Positions 7,325-16,777 are shown, numbered from the stretch's first letter. The stretch: DNA of 64,000 nucleotides from Desulfuromonas versatilis (GCF_019704135.1 NZ_AP024355.1:558001-622000); one strand, 5' to 3'. Notes: a model not told the origin generated them from the sequence alone. Numbers and translations: made by a program.

Positions 7325-8172
7325 TGGGATTCTCCCCGGCGGCCGGCCCGGCGGCTGCCCCCGAGCAGCGCCGCCAGAGCCAGCAGCAGCACCCCGGCGG
7401 CCCCTCCGCCCCGGTAGCCGGGCTGGTGGACGATGCGGACCTCTTCGGGGCGGCTGCGGACTGTCTCCTGGAATTGCACCAGCTGCTCTCTGAGATTGAC
7501 CACCAGGTCCTCGGCCGCCCGGTCGAACCCCGCTCTGGAGTCGAGGCGCAGCTGCTCGCTGAGGTTCACCGGGGTGGCCTTGCCGGTGATCTGGCTGAGC
7601 CCGGGCGCCCGGAACAGCAGCTTGCGGCTGGGAATGTCGTACACCGCCGCATCGAGCATGGTGCTGGTGTCGTTTTTCTCGCCCCTGACCAGGTAGGCAC
7701 CGACCAGGGTCCAGTAGCTCAGCGAGAGCAGTCCCTCGTCGGTGTGCTGGACCTGGTCGTAGGAGAGCAGGGCGATCACCTCGGTGCCGTACATGGTGCG
7801 GATCTGGTTGAGGTTGTCAAAGCTCCCTTCAGGCCTCAGGTAGGCCGAGGGGATCATTTCGATCCCTTTGACAAAGGGGTACTGGGTGAACTCGGCGCTG
7901 ATCTTTTTCATCAGCTCCAGTTTGTCTTTTTCGCTCAGGTGCAGGCCGGTCTGCGCCGCCGTCGAGGGAACGAAGGCGATACCCACCGTCAGGGGCAGGG
8001 CCAGGGTGGGAACCTGGGGAACTTCCACCGGCTCGGCTTTTTGGGGGTAGAGAAACTGCACCACGCTGCTCGCCTTGTGGGTGCTTCGTGTCATGCACCC
8101 TGCAGTGGCCAGGAACAGGACCGCCGCCAGGCTGAGCAGGGTCAAGAGATGCCGCGATCCGCGTCGGTTCAT
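7321..8172 (-). CDS. Rhombotarget lipoprotein with GlyGly-CTERM tail
   Basis: This 283-residue lipoprotein has a signal peptide with lipobox ATAGC (C26). Its C-terminal sorting tail is the YRGGG of residues 253-257, a hydrophobic helix (VLLLALAALL) and a basic end (SRRAGRRGESH). This tripartite tail is the GlyGly-CTERM substrate signal of rhombosortase, and the pairing of lipoprotein plus rhombosortase is a known two-gene arrangement. The middle resembles the rhombotail lipoprotein family; its biochemical role is unknown. The start at 8172 has an AGGAG site (tatcAGGAGccagccccc) and begins a clean signal peptide; the frame upstream to 8286 does not look coding. Confidence 0.82.
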   Translation of the reverse strand: MNRRGSRHLLTLLSLAAVLFLATAGCMTRSTHKASSVVQFLYPQKAEPVEVPQVPTLALPLTVGIAFVPSTAAQTGLHLSEKDKLELMKKISAEFTQYPFVKGIEMIPSAYLRPEGSFDNLNQIRTMYGTEVIALLSYDQVQHTDEGLLSLSYWTLVGAYLVRGEKNDTSTMLDAAVYDIPSRKLLFRAPGLSQITGKATPVNLSEQLRLDSRAGFDRAAEDLVVNLREQLVQFQETVRSRPEEVRIVHQPGYRGGGAAGVLLLALAALLGGSRRAGRRGESH

Positions 8173-8282
8173 GGGGGCTGGCTCCTGATAGTGGGGGTGG
8201 GAAAAACCTGGCTGCCGAACCCCAGAAAGGGGGTTCGGCTGACATTCAAGTATACCCCTTCGCTCGTCCGGCTCAAGCCCGG

Positions 8283-10829
8283 TCATTCGTTGCGCAGGTA
8301 AGGGGCCGCCTTGCGGGTCAGCACCCGGGCGGTGCCGAGCAGGCCGAACAGCAGGGTCAGGGCGAGCCCTGTCAGCAGGGTCAGGGCCACGGTCAGGGGC
8401 TGCCAGGTGAACTCGGCGTTCATGAGCCCGGCCACCACGCCCCAGGCCGCCAACGAGCCGACCAGGGCGCTGAGCAACCCGGCGGCCAGCCCCACCAGCA
8501 GGAACTCGGCGCCGAAGGCCAGCAGGATGTCGCGGCGGGTGGCGCCGCAGACCTTGAAGACCACTGCGTCGTAGAGGCGCCGGTGCTGGTCGGCGGAGAC
8601 CGCCCCGGCGAGCACCAGGAAGCCGCTCAGCAGAACCAGCGCCGCCATGGCGCGGAAGCTGCCGCCGATCCGCTCGAGGATGCGCGAGACGTTCTGCAGC
8701 ACCTCCTTGACACGGATCGCCGAGACGTTGGGAAAGCGGCGACCGACTTCCTTAAAGACCGCCTCCTCCGCCGGGGCCGGGGCGTAGACCGTGGCGATGT
8801 GGGTCTGGGGCGCCGCCTCCAGGGTGCCGGGGGCGAAGACCAGGGCGAAGTTCAGCTCGAGGCTCGACCAGTCGACGGTGCGCAGGTTGGCGATCTCGGC
8901 GGTGACCTCGCGGCCGAGGACGTTCACCGTCAGGGTGTCGCCGATCCCCACCCCGAAGCCTTCGGCCACGTCGGCGGTCAGCGAGACCCGCGGTGGGCCG
9001 GCATAGGTCTCGGGCCACCAGGCCCCGGCGGTCACCTTGCCGTTGACCGGCGGACGGGCGGCGTAGGTGAGGTAGCGGTCGCCGCGCACCGCCCAGGAGA
9101 CCTCGGGGCGGATGACGGCCCGCTCCACCGGCACCCCGGCGATGGCGGTGATGCGGCCGCGCAGGGTGGGGACCCGTTCGCTGCGCGTCACCGCGGGGAG
9201 AGAGGCGACCAGGCGGTCGAACTCGGCCGCCTGGTCGGGCTGGATGTCGATGAAGAAAAAGGCAGGGGCTTCGGCGGGGATCGATTCGCGCACCAGGGCG
9301 CCGAGATTCCCCTCGACCAGCGCCACCGTGGCCAGGGCGGTCAGCCCCAGCCCCAGGGAAAAGACCGCTTTGGGGGCCGGTGCGCCGGGGCGGTGAATGC
9401 CGGCCAGCGCCAGGCGCAGGCTCGGGTTGGCGCTGCGCGGGGCGCGGCGGGCCGCCACCACCACTGCTCGGGCCAGCAACCAGAACAGGGCGAAGCAGAG
9501 GGCGGCGCCGGCGACGAACCAGAGGGCCAGGCGCCGGTCACCGCTGACCGCCACCGCCAGCAGGGCCAGCAGGGATCCGCTGACGGCAACCGCCAGGTTG
9601 ACCGCCTTGCCCGGAGCCGGCGGGGCGCCCGCCGCGGCGCTGCGGAACAGCAGGGCCGGCGGCACCCGCCGGGCGCTGCCCAGATCGCGCAGGGAAAAGG
9701 TCAGGGCGACCAGCAGGCCGAAGCCGGCCGCCACGGCCAGCACCGCCGGTTCCAGCCGCGGCGCCAGGGGGATAGGCAGCGCCTCCCCGAAGGCGGCCGC
9801 GGCCGCGAAGGGGAGCGCCGCCCCGGCGGCCAGGCCGGCGCCGGAGCCCATGAGCCCCAGGACCAGCATCTGCAGCAGGTAGGCGGCGAAGATCACCCGG
9901 CCGGGGGCGCCCAGGCATTTCATGGCGGCGATGTGCAGCACCTTGCCGCCGAGATACCCGCGCACCGCCCCGGCGACCCCGAGCCCCCCCACCAGCAGGG
10001 CGCACAGGGCGACCAGGGTGAGGTTGGTGGTCATGCGCTCGAGAAAATAGCGGACCCGGGGCGCCGCCTGGGAAAAACCGCGCAGCCGCCACCCGGCGTC
10101 GGGAAAACGGGCGTTGAGTTCCTCGATCAGGGCGCCGACGGTTGCCTGGTCGGCCAGCGTTTTGCCGTAGAGCTTCAGCCGGTAGGCGTAGGTGATCAGG
10201 CTGCCGGGGGTGACCAGGCCAGTCGCCGGCAGGCTGCGGGCGTCCACCAGCAGGCGGGGACCGAGGGTGAAGCCCTGGATGGAGCGATCCGGTTCGCGTT
10301 CGAGCACCGCCCGCAGCCGGAAGGTGGTTTGGCCGACCCGGAGCCCCTGGCCGAGCTGCAGGCCGAGGCGCTCGAGCAGCGAGCGGTCCACCGCCGCGCC
10401 GTATTCGCCGTCCGCCATGGCCAACGCCTCGGCGAGCGGCTGCTGGGGGGCGAGCTGCGCTGTGCCGTAGAAGGGGTAGGCTCCGTCGACCCCCTTCAAT
10501 TCCACCAGGGCCCGGGCCTCTTCGTCGGCCCTGCGGGCCATGGTGCGCATTTCGACGACCGTGGACAGCTCGCCGCGCTGCTCGAGAAAGGCCCGCTGCT
10601 GCTCGCCGAGCTCGCGGTGGACCAGGCGCACCTCGAGGTCGCCGCCGAGCAGCGATCGGGCGTCGGCGGACAGGCCCCGCCGGGCCGCGCCGGAGAAAGA
10701 GCCGACCGCGCTCACCGCGAACACGCCGAGGAACAGGCAGGCCAGAAACACCCCGAAGCCGCGCAGTCCGCTGCGCATCTCCCGGCGGGCCAGGCGGGCG
10801 GCCAGCGCCAGTTCGGCCAGGCGCATCAT
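8283..10829 (-). CDS. ybbP: YbbP-type FtsX-fold ABC exporter permease
   Basis: This 848-residue permease has the duplicated arrangement of YbbP/LolCE-like MacB-FtsX proteins. A first helix near 20-40 is followed by a large periplasmic domain, three helices around 260-390, a two-helix linker, a second periplasmic domain and a last group of helices near 720-840. It should form a transporter with the ATPase encoded immediately upstream. Start: the ATPase stop and this ATG share ATGA (10826-10829). The reading frame stays open further upstream to 11429, but that stretch is antisense-type shadow of the ATPase. In E. coli the same ybbA-ybbP pair is divergent from tesA, as here. Confidence 0.88.
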   Translation of the reverse strand: MMRLAELALAARLARREMRSGLRGFGVFLACLFLGVFAVSAVGSFSGAARRGLSADARSLLGGDLEVRLVHRELGEQQRAFLEQRGELSTVVEMRTMARRADEEARALVELKGVDGAYPFYGTAQLAPQQPLAEALAMADGEYGAAVDRSLLERLGLQLGQGLRVGQTTFRLRAVLEREPDRSIQGFTLGPRLLVDARSLPATGLVTPGSLITYAYRLKLYGKTLADQATVGALIEELNARFPDAGWRLRGFSQAAPRVRYFLERMTTNLTLVALCALLVGGLGVAGAVRGYLGGKVLHIAAMKCLGAPGRVIFAAYLLQMLVLGLMGSGAGLAAGAALPFAAAAAFGEALPIPLAPRLEPAVLAVAAGFGLLVALTFSLRDLGSARRVPPALLFRSAAAGAPPAPGKAVNLAVAVSGSLLALLAVAVSGDRRLALWFVAGAALCFALFWLLARAVVVAARRAPRSANPSLRLALAGIHRPGAPAPKAVFSLGLGLTALATVALVEGNLGALVRESIPAEAPAFFFIDIQPDQAAEFDRLVASLPAVTRSERVPTLRGRITAIAGVPVERAVIRPEVSWAVRGDRYLTYAARPPVNGKVTAGAWWPETYAGPPRVSLTADVAEGFGVGIGDTLTVNVLGREVTAEIANLRTVDWSSLELNFALVFAPGTLEAAPQTHIATVYAPAPAEEAVFKEVGRRFPNVSAIRVKEVLQNVSRILERIGGSFRAMAALVLLSGFLVLAGAVSADQHRRLYDAVVFKVCGATRRDILLAFGAEFLLVGLAAGLLSALVGSLAAWGVVAGLMNAEFTWQPLTVALTLLTGLALTLLFGLLGTARVLTRKAAPYLRNE

Positions 10830-11521
10830 CCCGGGCCTCCATCGACCTCGGCCTGCAGCCGGCCGTCGGCCATCTGCACCCGGCGCCCGCAGCGGCCGGC
10901 CAGCTCGGCATCGTGGGTGACCAGCACCAGGGTGGTGCCGAATTCGCTCTGCAGGCTGAACAGCAGGTCGATGATCCGGCGGCCGGTTTCGTGGTCGAGG
11001 TTGCCGGTCGGCTCGTCGGCCAGCAGCAGGGACGGCCCGGCGACGAAGGCCCGGGCCAGCGCCACCCGCTGCTGTTCGCCGCCGGAGAGTTCGGCGGGGT
11101 AGTGGTGCAGGCGCTCGGCGAGCCCGACGGCCCGCAGGGCCGCCTCGGCCCGCTCGCGGCCGGCGGGGTCGCCGGCGAACTCGAGGGGCAGGGCGGTGTT
11201 TTCCAGGGCGGTCATGGTCGGGACCAGGTGGAAGGCCTGAAAGACGATCCCCACGTGCTCGCGGCGAAAGCGGGCCAGGCCATCCTCGTCGAGGCGCCCC
11301 AAATCCTTGCCGGCGACCTGCACCGTGCCGGCGGTGGGCCGCTCCAGCCCGGCCATGACCATCAGCAGGGTGGTCTTGCCCGCCCCGGATGGGCCGACCA
11401 CCGCCAGGGTTTCGCCGGCGGTGACGCAAAGGTCGAGGCCACGCAGGATGTTGACCCTGCCGCCGCCTCCGACTAAACTCAGATGCAGATCATTAATCCT
11501 TACCAGCGGGTCGTTCATCAT
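10826..11521 (-). CDS. ybbA: YbbA/LolD-type ABC transporter ATP-binding protein
   Basis: This 231-residue ATPase has Walker A GPSGAGKTT (43-51), the Q-loop in VGIVFQAFHL, signature LSGGEQQR, Walker B LLLADEP and the H-loop VTHD. All motifs are intact. It partners the FtsX-fold permease that overlaps its stop by four bases. Start: ATGATG at 11521/11518; the first was chosen. Its first codon overlaps the first codon of the divergent tesA gene (11520-11522), so each gene's promoter must lie inside the other's reading frame. Confidence 0.9.
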   Translation of the reverse strand: MMNDPLVRINDLHLSLVGGGGRVNILRGLDLCVTAGETLAVVGPSGAGKTTLLMVMAGLERPTAGTVQVAGKDLGRLDEDGLARFRREHVGIVFQAFHLVPTMTALENTALPLEFAGDPAGRERAEAALRAVGLAERLHHYPAELSGGEQQRVALARAFVAGPSLLLADEPTGNLDHETGRRIIDLLFSLQSEFGTTLVLVTHDAELAGRCGRRVQMADGRLQAEVDGGPG

Positions 11522-12263
11522 GGCGGGTTTCCTCTTGGTTACCGATCTCCGGCGGCAACTGCAGCGCGTTGTTACATTTGGGGGGCGTCTCTGGCCGCTG
11601 GCCCTGGCACTTTGCCTGGCCCTGTGCCCCACGGTGGGTTCTGCCGACTCCCAGGCGTCGCCGGGGACGCCCAGGGTGCGCATCGCCGTGCTCGGCGACA
11701 GCCTCAGCGCCGGCTACGGGCTGGATCCCGCCGAGGCCTTCCCCGCTCGCCTGGAAAAGGCGCTGTGTGAGCGGGGCCATGCGGTCGAGGTGCTCAATGC
11801 CGGGGTTTCCGGCGACACCACCGCCGGCGGCCTGGCCCGGCTCGACTGGACCCTGGCGGCAGAGCCCGACCTGGTGCTGCTCGAGCTGGGAGGCAACGAC
11901 GCCCTGCGGGGGATCGATCCGGAATCCGTGGAGCAAAATCTCGACGGCATTCTTGTTGCATTAGAGAAACGTCAGGTGCGGGTGCTGCTGGCCGGCATGC
12001 GCGCGCCCCGTTCGCTGGGTGCCGGTTACGAGAAGTCCTTCAACGCCGTATTTCCCAGGCTGGCCGAACGCCACCAGGTCGCCTTTTACCCGTTTTTCCT
12101 GGCCGGGGTTGCCGGTAATCCCGCCTTCAATCAGCCTGACGGCATCCACCCCAACGCCGCGGGGGTTGCGGAGATCACCCGGCGCATCCTGCCGCTGGTG
12201 GAACAGCTGGTGGTCGAAATCCACCAGGGCGGGATCCGGCCAAATGACCGGAAACCGGATTGA
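11520..12263 (+). CDS. tesA: TesA-like GDSL-family arylesterase/lysophospholipase
   Basis: This is a periplasmic multifunctional esterase/thioesterase (SGNH fold). The blocks are all present: GDSLSAGYG with catalytic S61, Gly of NAGVSGDT (93-100), GGND with N126, and DGIH with D207 and H210. A signal-like hydrophobic segment spans about 23-40. The 247-residue length assumes the ATG at 11520, which lacks a clear Shine-Dalgarno; a slightly later TTG/GTG start before the signal peptide is possible. The divergent ybbAP pair next to tesA is the same synteny known from enterobacteria. Confidence 0.88.
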   Translation: MAGFLLVTDLRRQLQRVVTFGGRLWPLALALCLALCPTVGSADSQASPGTPRVRIAVLGDSLSAGYGLDPAEAFPARLEKALCERGHAVEVLNAGVSGDTTAGGLARLDWTLAAEPDLVLLELGGNDALRGIDPESVEQNLDGILVALEKRQVRVLLAGMRAPRSLGAGYEKSFNAVFPRLAERHQVAFYPFFLAGVAGNPAFNQPDGIHPNAAGVAEITRRILPLVEQLVVEIHQGGIRPNDRKPD

Positions 12264-12318
12264 CCATTTCATTCCTTTATAGCAGATACCGCCAGGGGCG
12301 GGGGCAGGTAAATCGAGC

Positions 12319-13842
12319 ATGAATGCCATCCAGGAACTTCTCAAGGACAATGTCAAACTGCCGTCCCCGCCGGCGATCGCCGTGCGGATCCTTGACGCGG
12401 TCAAGAAGGGCGATTCCAGCTTCGGTGAGCTGGCTCGCATCATTTCCGCCGACCCCGCCCTGACCGCGAAAATCCTCAAGGTGTCCAACTCCTCCTTCTA
12501 TGCCCTGAGCTTCGAGGTGACCAGCATCGAAAAGGCCCTCAGCGTGCTGGGGGTGGAGGTGCTGAAGAACATCGCCCTCTCCTTCGTCATCGCCAAACAG
12601 CTGCGCGGCAAAGGGGAAGGGGGCTTCGATTTCGATTTCTTCTGGAAGCGGGCGATCACCGCCGCGGTCGCCGCCGAGCTGGTCGCCGGGCTGATCCGGC
12701 GCAAGAATGACGATACCTTCGTCACCGGGCTGCTGCAGGACATCGGCATCGCCGTCATGTATTTCAGCCGCCCCGCCCTGTACCTGAAGGTACTCGAGAA
12801 AAAGCAGGCCGGCAGCGTCGCGACCTGCGAAGTGGAGCAGGGGGTGTTCGGCTTCGACCACCAGCAGCTGGGGGCGGAGCTGCTGCGGGCCTGGGGGCTG
12901 CCCGAAACCATTCACGCCCCGGTGGCCTGCCACCACCAGTGCGGCGAAGTCCCTGCGGCCCTGCGGGTGCAGGCCGACATCCTGCTGCTGGCCGACAAGA
13001 TCTCCTCGGTCTATCACGGCTCGCACAGCGCCGGCAAGATCCAGCAGATCAAGGCGCTGCTCGGCGATCGCTACAAGATCGGCGGCGAACAGATCGAGAA
13101 GCTCATCGACAGCGTCGCCGAAAAAAGCGTCGAGATCCTCTCCTCCTTCGAGATCGACCCGGGCGACATGCGCCCCTTCTCCCAGATCCTCCAGGAGGCC
13201 AACGAGGAACTGGGCAAGCTCAACCTCTCCTACGAGCAGCTGGTGATGGAATACAAGCAGGCCAAGGAAAAGGCCGAACGGCTCGCCCAGGAGGTCATGG
13301 AGGCCAACGAGAAGCTGCGCGAGATGGCTTTCAAAGACGGTCTGACCGGGCTGTTCAACCACCGCTATTTCCAGGAGCTGATGGACAAGGAGCTGAGCCG
13401 GGCGGTGCGCTACGAGCGCCCCTTTTCGCTGGTGCTCTTCGATATCGACCATTTCAAGAAGATCAACGACACCTACGGCCATCCCCGTGGCGACATCGTC
13501 CTCAAGACCATGGGGGCCATGATCGGCAAGTTCATGCGCACCGCGGACATCGCTGCCCGCTACGGCGGGGAGGAGTTCGCCGTGGTGCTGCCCGAAACCG
13601 ACATCAAGGGGGCGCGGGTGATGGCCGAGCGCCTGCGGCGGGGGATCGAGCAGAACGAGGTCCTGGCCGAGGGCGAAACCATCCGGGTCACGGTCAGCAT
13701 CGGCATCACCAGTTTCGTCCCCGGGATGCCCATCAAGGGCAAGGCCGAGATGATCGACGCCGCCGACCGCGCCCTCTACCAGTCCAAGCGCCAGGGGCGC
13801 AATCGGGTCAGCCTCGAGGAACTGCCGGGCGCCGCGGCCTGA
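12319..13842 (+). CDS. HDOD-GGDEF diguanylate cyclase
   Basis: This 507-residue signalling protein has an N-terminal HDOD domain (about 5-210, beginning KLPSPPAIAVRIL), a coiled-coil linker (about 285-340, rich in Glu/Lys/Ala) and a C-terminal GGDEF domain (about 345-500). The active-site loop is GGEEF (416-420), so synthesis of cyclic di-GMP from GTP is expected. An inhibitory I-site RTAD (407-410) lies exactly five residues upstream. HDOD-GGDEF proteins sense an unknown signal and adjust c-di-GMP. It is followed by a DUF4388 gene on the same strand. Confidence 0.9.
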   Translation: MNAIQELLKDNVKLPSPPAIAVRILDAVKKGDSSFGELARIISADPALTAKILKVSNSSFYALSFEVTSIEKALSVLGVEVLKNIALSFVIAKQLRGKGEGGFDFDFFWKRAITAAVAAELVAGLIRRKNDDTFVTGLLQDIGIAVMYFSRPALYLKVLEKKQAGSVATCEVEQGVFGFDHQQLGAELLRAWGLPETIHAPVACHHQCGEVPAALRVQADILLLADKISSVYHGSHSAGKIQQIKALLGDRYKIGGEQIEKLIDSVAEKSVEILSSFEIDPGDMRPFSQILQEANEELGKLNLSYEQLVMEYKQAKEKAERLAQEVMEANEKLREMAFKDGLTGLFNHRYFQELMDKELSRAVRYERPFSLVLFDIDHFKKINDTYGHPRGDIVLKTMGAMIGKFMRTADIAARYGGEEFAVVLPETDIKGARVMAERLRRGIEQNEVLAEGETIRVTVSIGITSFVPGMPIKGKAEMIDAADRALYQSKRQGRNRVSLEELPGAAA

Positions 13843-13968
13843 GCTTGCCCCATCACGGCCCGTGCCAGGGAAAGGGATTGTCCGGCCCGTCTCGGCTGCC
13901 CAGAAATGGTCCGGGGCTTGCTCCGGATCGCTGATGGTTCGAGGGAACCTTTCGAGGAGGGAGAAGAG

Positions 13969-14445
13969 GTGAGTCATATCCGTGGGGATCTGAGCCTGCT
14001 ATCGCTGGCCGAGATAGTCTCCGGCGCGGAGACCCTGGGCAAGACCGGGGTCCTGCGGATCTTGCGCGACGGGGTCGAGAAACGTTTCTATTTTCAGCAG
14101 GGGGGCGTAGTTTTCGTAACTTCCACCCTGGCCGGCGAACGCTTCGGCGAGTTTCTGGCCGATATCGGCTGCCTCGACCTGGTGCGGATGCAGGGGCTGG
14201 TCGAGGAGAGCCGAAGACGAGGGGTGCGCTTCACCTACGACCTGTTGGCGGAGAAGGTGTTTGAAAAGAAGGCTCTGGAGACCGCCCTGTCGCAGCTGGT
14301 GGTCATCGCCCTGGCCGAAGCCCTCAGCTGGCAGAGCGGCACTATCGAATTCGGCAGCGAGCTGCCCCCGTCCATCCTCAGCGGACCGATTCATATCCGC
14401 GTCGAGGATGCCCTGGCCAGGGCCCGCCAGGCGGCGGGGATCTAG
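13969..14445 (+). CDS. DUF4388 (PatA N-terminal-like) protein
   Basis: This 158-residue protein begins IRGDLSLLSLAEIV and continues GKTGVLRIL, RFYFQQGGVVFVTS and GERFGEFL, the pattern of DUF4388 domains found alone or fused to response regulators in delta-proteobacteria and cyanobacteria. A helical C-terminal half follows. Start: GTG at 13969 was chosen because a perfect AGGAGG (13955-13960) lies eight bases before it; a weaker in-frame start at 13906 would add 21 residues. Its stop TAG and the stop of the opposite-strand kinase share the tetramer CTAG (14442-14445). Confidence 0.8.
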   Translation: MSHIRGDLSLLSLAEIVSGAETLGKTGVLRILRDGVEKRFYFQQGGVVFVTSTLAGERFGEFLADIGCLDLVRMQGLVEESRRRGVRFTYDLLAEKVFEKKALETALSQLVVIALAEALSWQSGTIEFGSELPPSILSGPIHIRVEDALARARQAAGI

Positions 14446-16409
14446 CCCGGGCCGCGACTGCCGTTGTCCCCCAGGGGAAGCCTGAAGGTCACCTGGGTCC
14501 CCAGCCCCGGCTGGCTCTCCACGCGAATGTCTCCGCCGTGGTCCTCGATGATGACCTTGACGATGCTCATCCCCAGGCCCAGTCCGGGAACCGCCGTGTC
14601 CGAGGTGTCGGCCCGGTAGAACTTGTCGAACACCCGCTCCAGCTGCTCGGGGGTCATGCCGACCCCCTGGTCCGCGATCCGCACCTGGTAATGGTGCTCC
14701 AGTGGCGCCCCCGTGACTTGGATAGATCCCCCCCGGGGGGAGTATTTCACCGCATTGCTCAGCAGATTTTCCAGAACCTGCACGATCTTCCCCTGATCCA
14801 GATCCAATACGGCGGGGCCCTCGGCCAACTGCAACTCGAACCGGTGCCTGGCGGATTCCTTGCGGTACTGACCGACCAGGCCCTCGATGGTTCGGCGCAG
14901 ATCGCAGGGGGCTTTTTCCAGTTGCAAAGGTCGCCCCGACTCGATGCGGCTGAGGTCGAGCAGGTCGTCGATGATCTTCTCCAACACGCAGGCCTTTTCG
15001 AAGATGTAGTTTTGAAACTCCCTGCGCTGCTCCGCGTCCAGGGCCTCGCCCTGGACCAGCAGCAGTTCGGCAAAACCCATCACCGAGGCCAGGGGGGTGC
15101 GCAACTCGTGGGCGGCGATGGAGATGAACTCGCTCTTCAGCCGGGTGATTTCCCGGTCCCTGGTGACGTCGCGCAGGATGGTGATGACCCCGGTTTTCCC
15201 CGCGCTTCTGCTTTGCACCGGCGCCGTGTGGGCCTGGATGATGCGGATCTCGCCCCGGCTTTTGTCCGTCAGCTCGAGGTCGAGCAGGGTTTCCCCGCTG
15301 GTGCCGCTGAGCACGGCCAGGTGCTGCTGCAGGGCGCTTTGCCGGATGACCGTGCCGATCGGCTTCTGGAAGGCTTCCTCCATGCTGACCCCGAGCAGGT
15401 CCTCGGCGGGCCGGTTCATCATGATCAGGCGGTTTTCCCCGTCGGTTACCAGCAGCCCGTCGGCCACCGAACGCAAAATGGCGTCGATCTGCTCCCGTGA
15501 CTCCTTGGCGGCGGCAAGGGCCTGGCGCAGTTCCTGGGCGGTCCGGCGCCGCTCGCTGATGTCTCTCCAGATGGTGATATCCGCCAGTTCCTGGCCGCTC
15601 TCGTCGCTCAGCCGCAGTCCCCTGACCTCCGCGGCGAAGGTGGAGCCGTCCTTGCGCAGGCCGAGCACCTCCAGCGGCTCCCGGGGGCAGCTCGCCTCGA
15701 TGAAGAAACAGCCCACCGCCTCGAAATCAGCTTCCTCGGCGTAGAATCGCTGCGCGCTGGTCCCCCGCACCTCCTCGAGGGAATAGCCGAACAGGGTGTC
15801 CAGGGCGGGACGGTTGGCGTCGATCACCCGGCGGGTGAAATCGGAGACCAGGATGACGTCGGTGATGCTGTTGAAGATGTTGCGGTACTTGCGCTCGCCC
15901 AGCTCAAGTTCTGCCTGGGTCCGTTTCAGCTCCGCGACCTTCTCCTCCACCTTGCGGGCGACGATGGCGCTGTACTTGCGCAGGAACGATTCCTCGTCGG
16001 GGAGCTCTTCGGCGGCCGCCCGGCGGGCGGCGTGGTTGCGGGCGAGGGCGGCGTCGAGTTCACGCCAGAAGGCCTCGGGCTCCTTGGGCTTGACGATGAA
16101 GGCGTCCGCCCCCAGCGACAGGGCCAGTTCCTGGTCGCGCTGGCCGGTGTAGACCGCCGAGTAGAAGATGAACGGGGTCAGTTTCAGGCGGGAGGAGTGG
16201 CGGACCCGGCGCAGCAGTTGAAATCCGTCCATGTCCGGCATCAGGGCGTCGGAGACGATCAGGTCGGGGGGCGAGGCCTGGGCCGCCTCGAGCGCGGCCT
16301 CGCCGTTGCCGGCCTGCAGGGTAGCGTAGCCGCGCTGCTCGAGGTAGTGTTTGAGCAGGCGGCGGTCATCGGCGTTGTCGTCGACCACCAGGGCCAGTTT
16401 GCGGCTCAT
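14442..16409 (-). CDS. Response regulator-PAS-PAS-histidine kinase hybrid
   Basis: This 655-residue cytoplasmic hybrid kinase has an N-terminal receiver domain (D54 in SDALMPD, Lys in FIVKPK) followed by a coiled-coil. Two PAS domains come next (about 165-290 and 300-420), then HisKA with H434 in AAHELRTP and an HATPase domain with N (LLSNAVKY), G1 (DQGVGM) and G2 (GLGLGMSIV). No membrane helix is seen. It overlaps the stop of the upstream single-receiver gene by four bases, so the two and the large kinase before them form one operon. Confidence 0.88.
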   Translation of the reverse strand: MSRKLALVVDDNADDRRLLKHYLEQRGYATLQAGNGEAALEAAQASPPDLIVSDALMPDMDGFQLLRRVRHSSRLKLTPFIFYSAVYTGQRDQELALSLGADAFIVKPKEPEAFWRELDAALARNHAARRAAAEELPDEESFLRKYSAIVARKVEEKVAELKRTQAELELGERKYRNIFNSITDVILVSDFTRRVIDANRPALDTLFGYSLEEVRGTSAQRFYAEEADFEAVGCFFIEASCPREPLEVLGLRKDGSTFAAEVRGLRLSDESGQELADITIWRDISERRRTAQELRQALAAAKESREQIDAILRSVADGLLVTDGENRLIMMNRPAEDLLGVSMEEAFQKPIGTVIRQSALQQHLAVLSGTSGETLLDLELTDKSRGEIRIIQAHTAPVQSRSAGKTGVITILRDVTRDREITRLKSEFISIAAHELRTPLASVMGFAELLLVQGEALDAEQRREFQNYIFEKACVLEKIIDDLLDLSRIESGRPLQLEKAPCDLRRTIEGLVGQYRKESARHRFELQLAEGPAVLDLDQGKIVQVLENLLSNAVKYSPRGGSIQVTGAPLEHHYQVRIADQGVGMTPEQLERVFDKFYRADTSDTAVPGLGLGMSIVKVIIEDHGGDIRVESQPGLGTQVTFRLPLGDNGSRGPG

Positions 16410-16777
16410 CGCTGCGCTCCGGTGATCCGGTGGATGCGCTCCATGATCGTCAGTGGGTCGATGGGCTTTTCGAAATAGCCGTCGCAGCCGGCCTCCAGCA
16501 CCCGTTCCCGGTCGCCGGCCATGGCCAGAGAGGTGATGGCGATGATCGGGATTCGCCCCTCGGCTTCCCCGCGGCGGATGCGCCGGGTGACCTCCAGGCC
16601 GTCGATCCCCGGCAGGCTGATATCGACGATGATGAACTCGGGTCGGGTGCTGGCCACCAGCTCGATCCCCTCTTCGCCGGTTTCGGCGGAGACGATCCCG
16701 TATCCCCCCCGTTTCAGCGCGTAGCTGATCAGCCGCAGGTTCTCCGGGTTGTCCTCGATGACCAGTACTTGCTTCAT
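16406..16777 (-). CDS. Single-domain response regulator (DivK-like)
   Basis: This 123-residue receiver domain has no output domain: acidic pocket VIEDN (7-10), phosphoacceptor D52 in IIVDISLP, Thr/Ser in IAITSLAM and Lys in EKPID. It probably shuttles phosphate between the two kinases that flank it. It overlaps both neighbours by four bases at ATGA junctions. Confidence 0.9.
   Translation of the reverse strand: MKQVLVIEDNPENLRLISYALKRGGYGIVSAETGEEGIELVASTRPEFIIVDISLPGIDGLEVTRRIRRGEAEGRIPIIAITSLAMAGDRERVLEAGCDGYFEKPIDPLTIMERIHRITGAQR

Noticed and set aside
8583-11102. 839-residue plus-strand open frame across the ybbP gene
   Set aside because: Antisense shadow of the FtsX-fold permease; the sequence is Gly/Gln/Ala-rich without domains.
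10830-11429. N-terminal extension of the ybbP frame over the ATPase gene
   Set aside because: The extra residues are an out-of-frame reading of the ABC ATPase; the ATGA overlap at 10826-10829 gives a better start.
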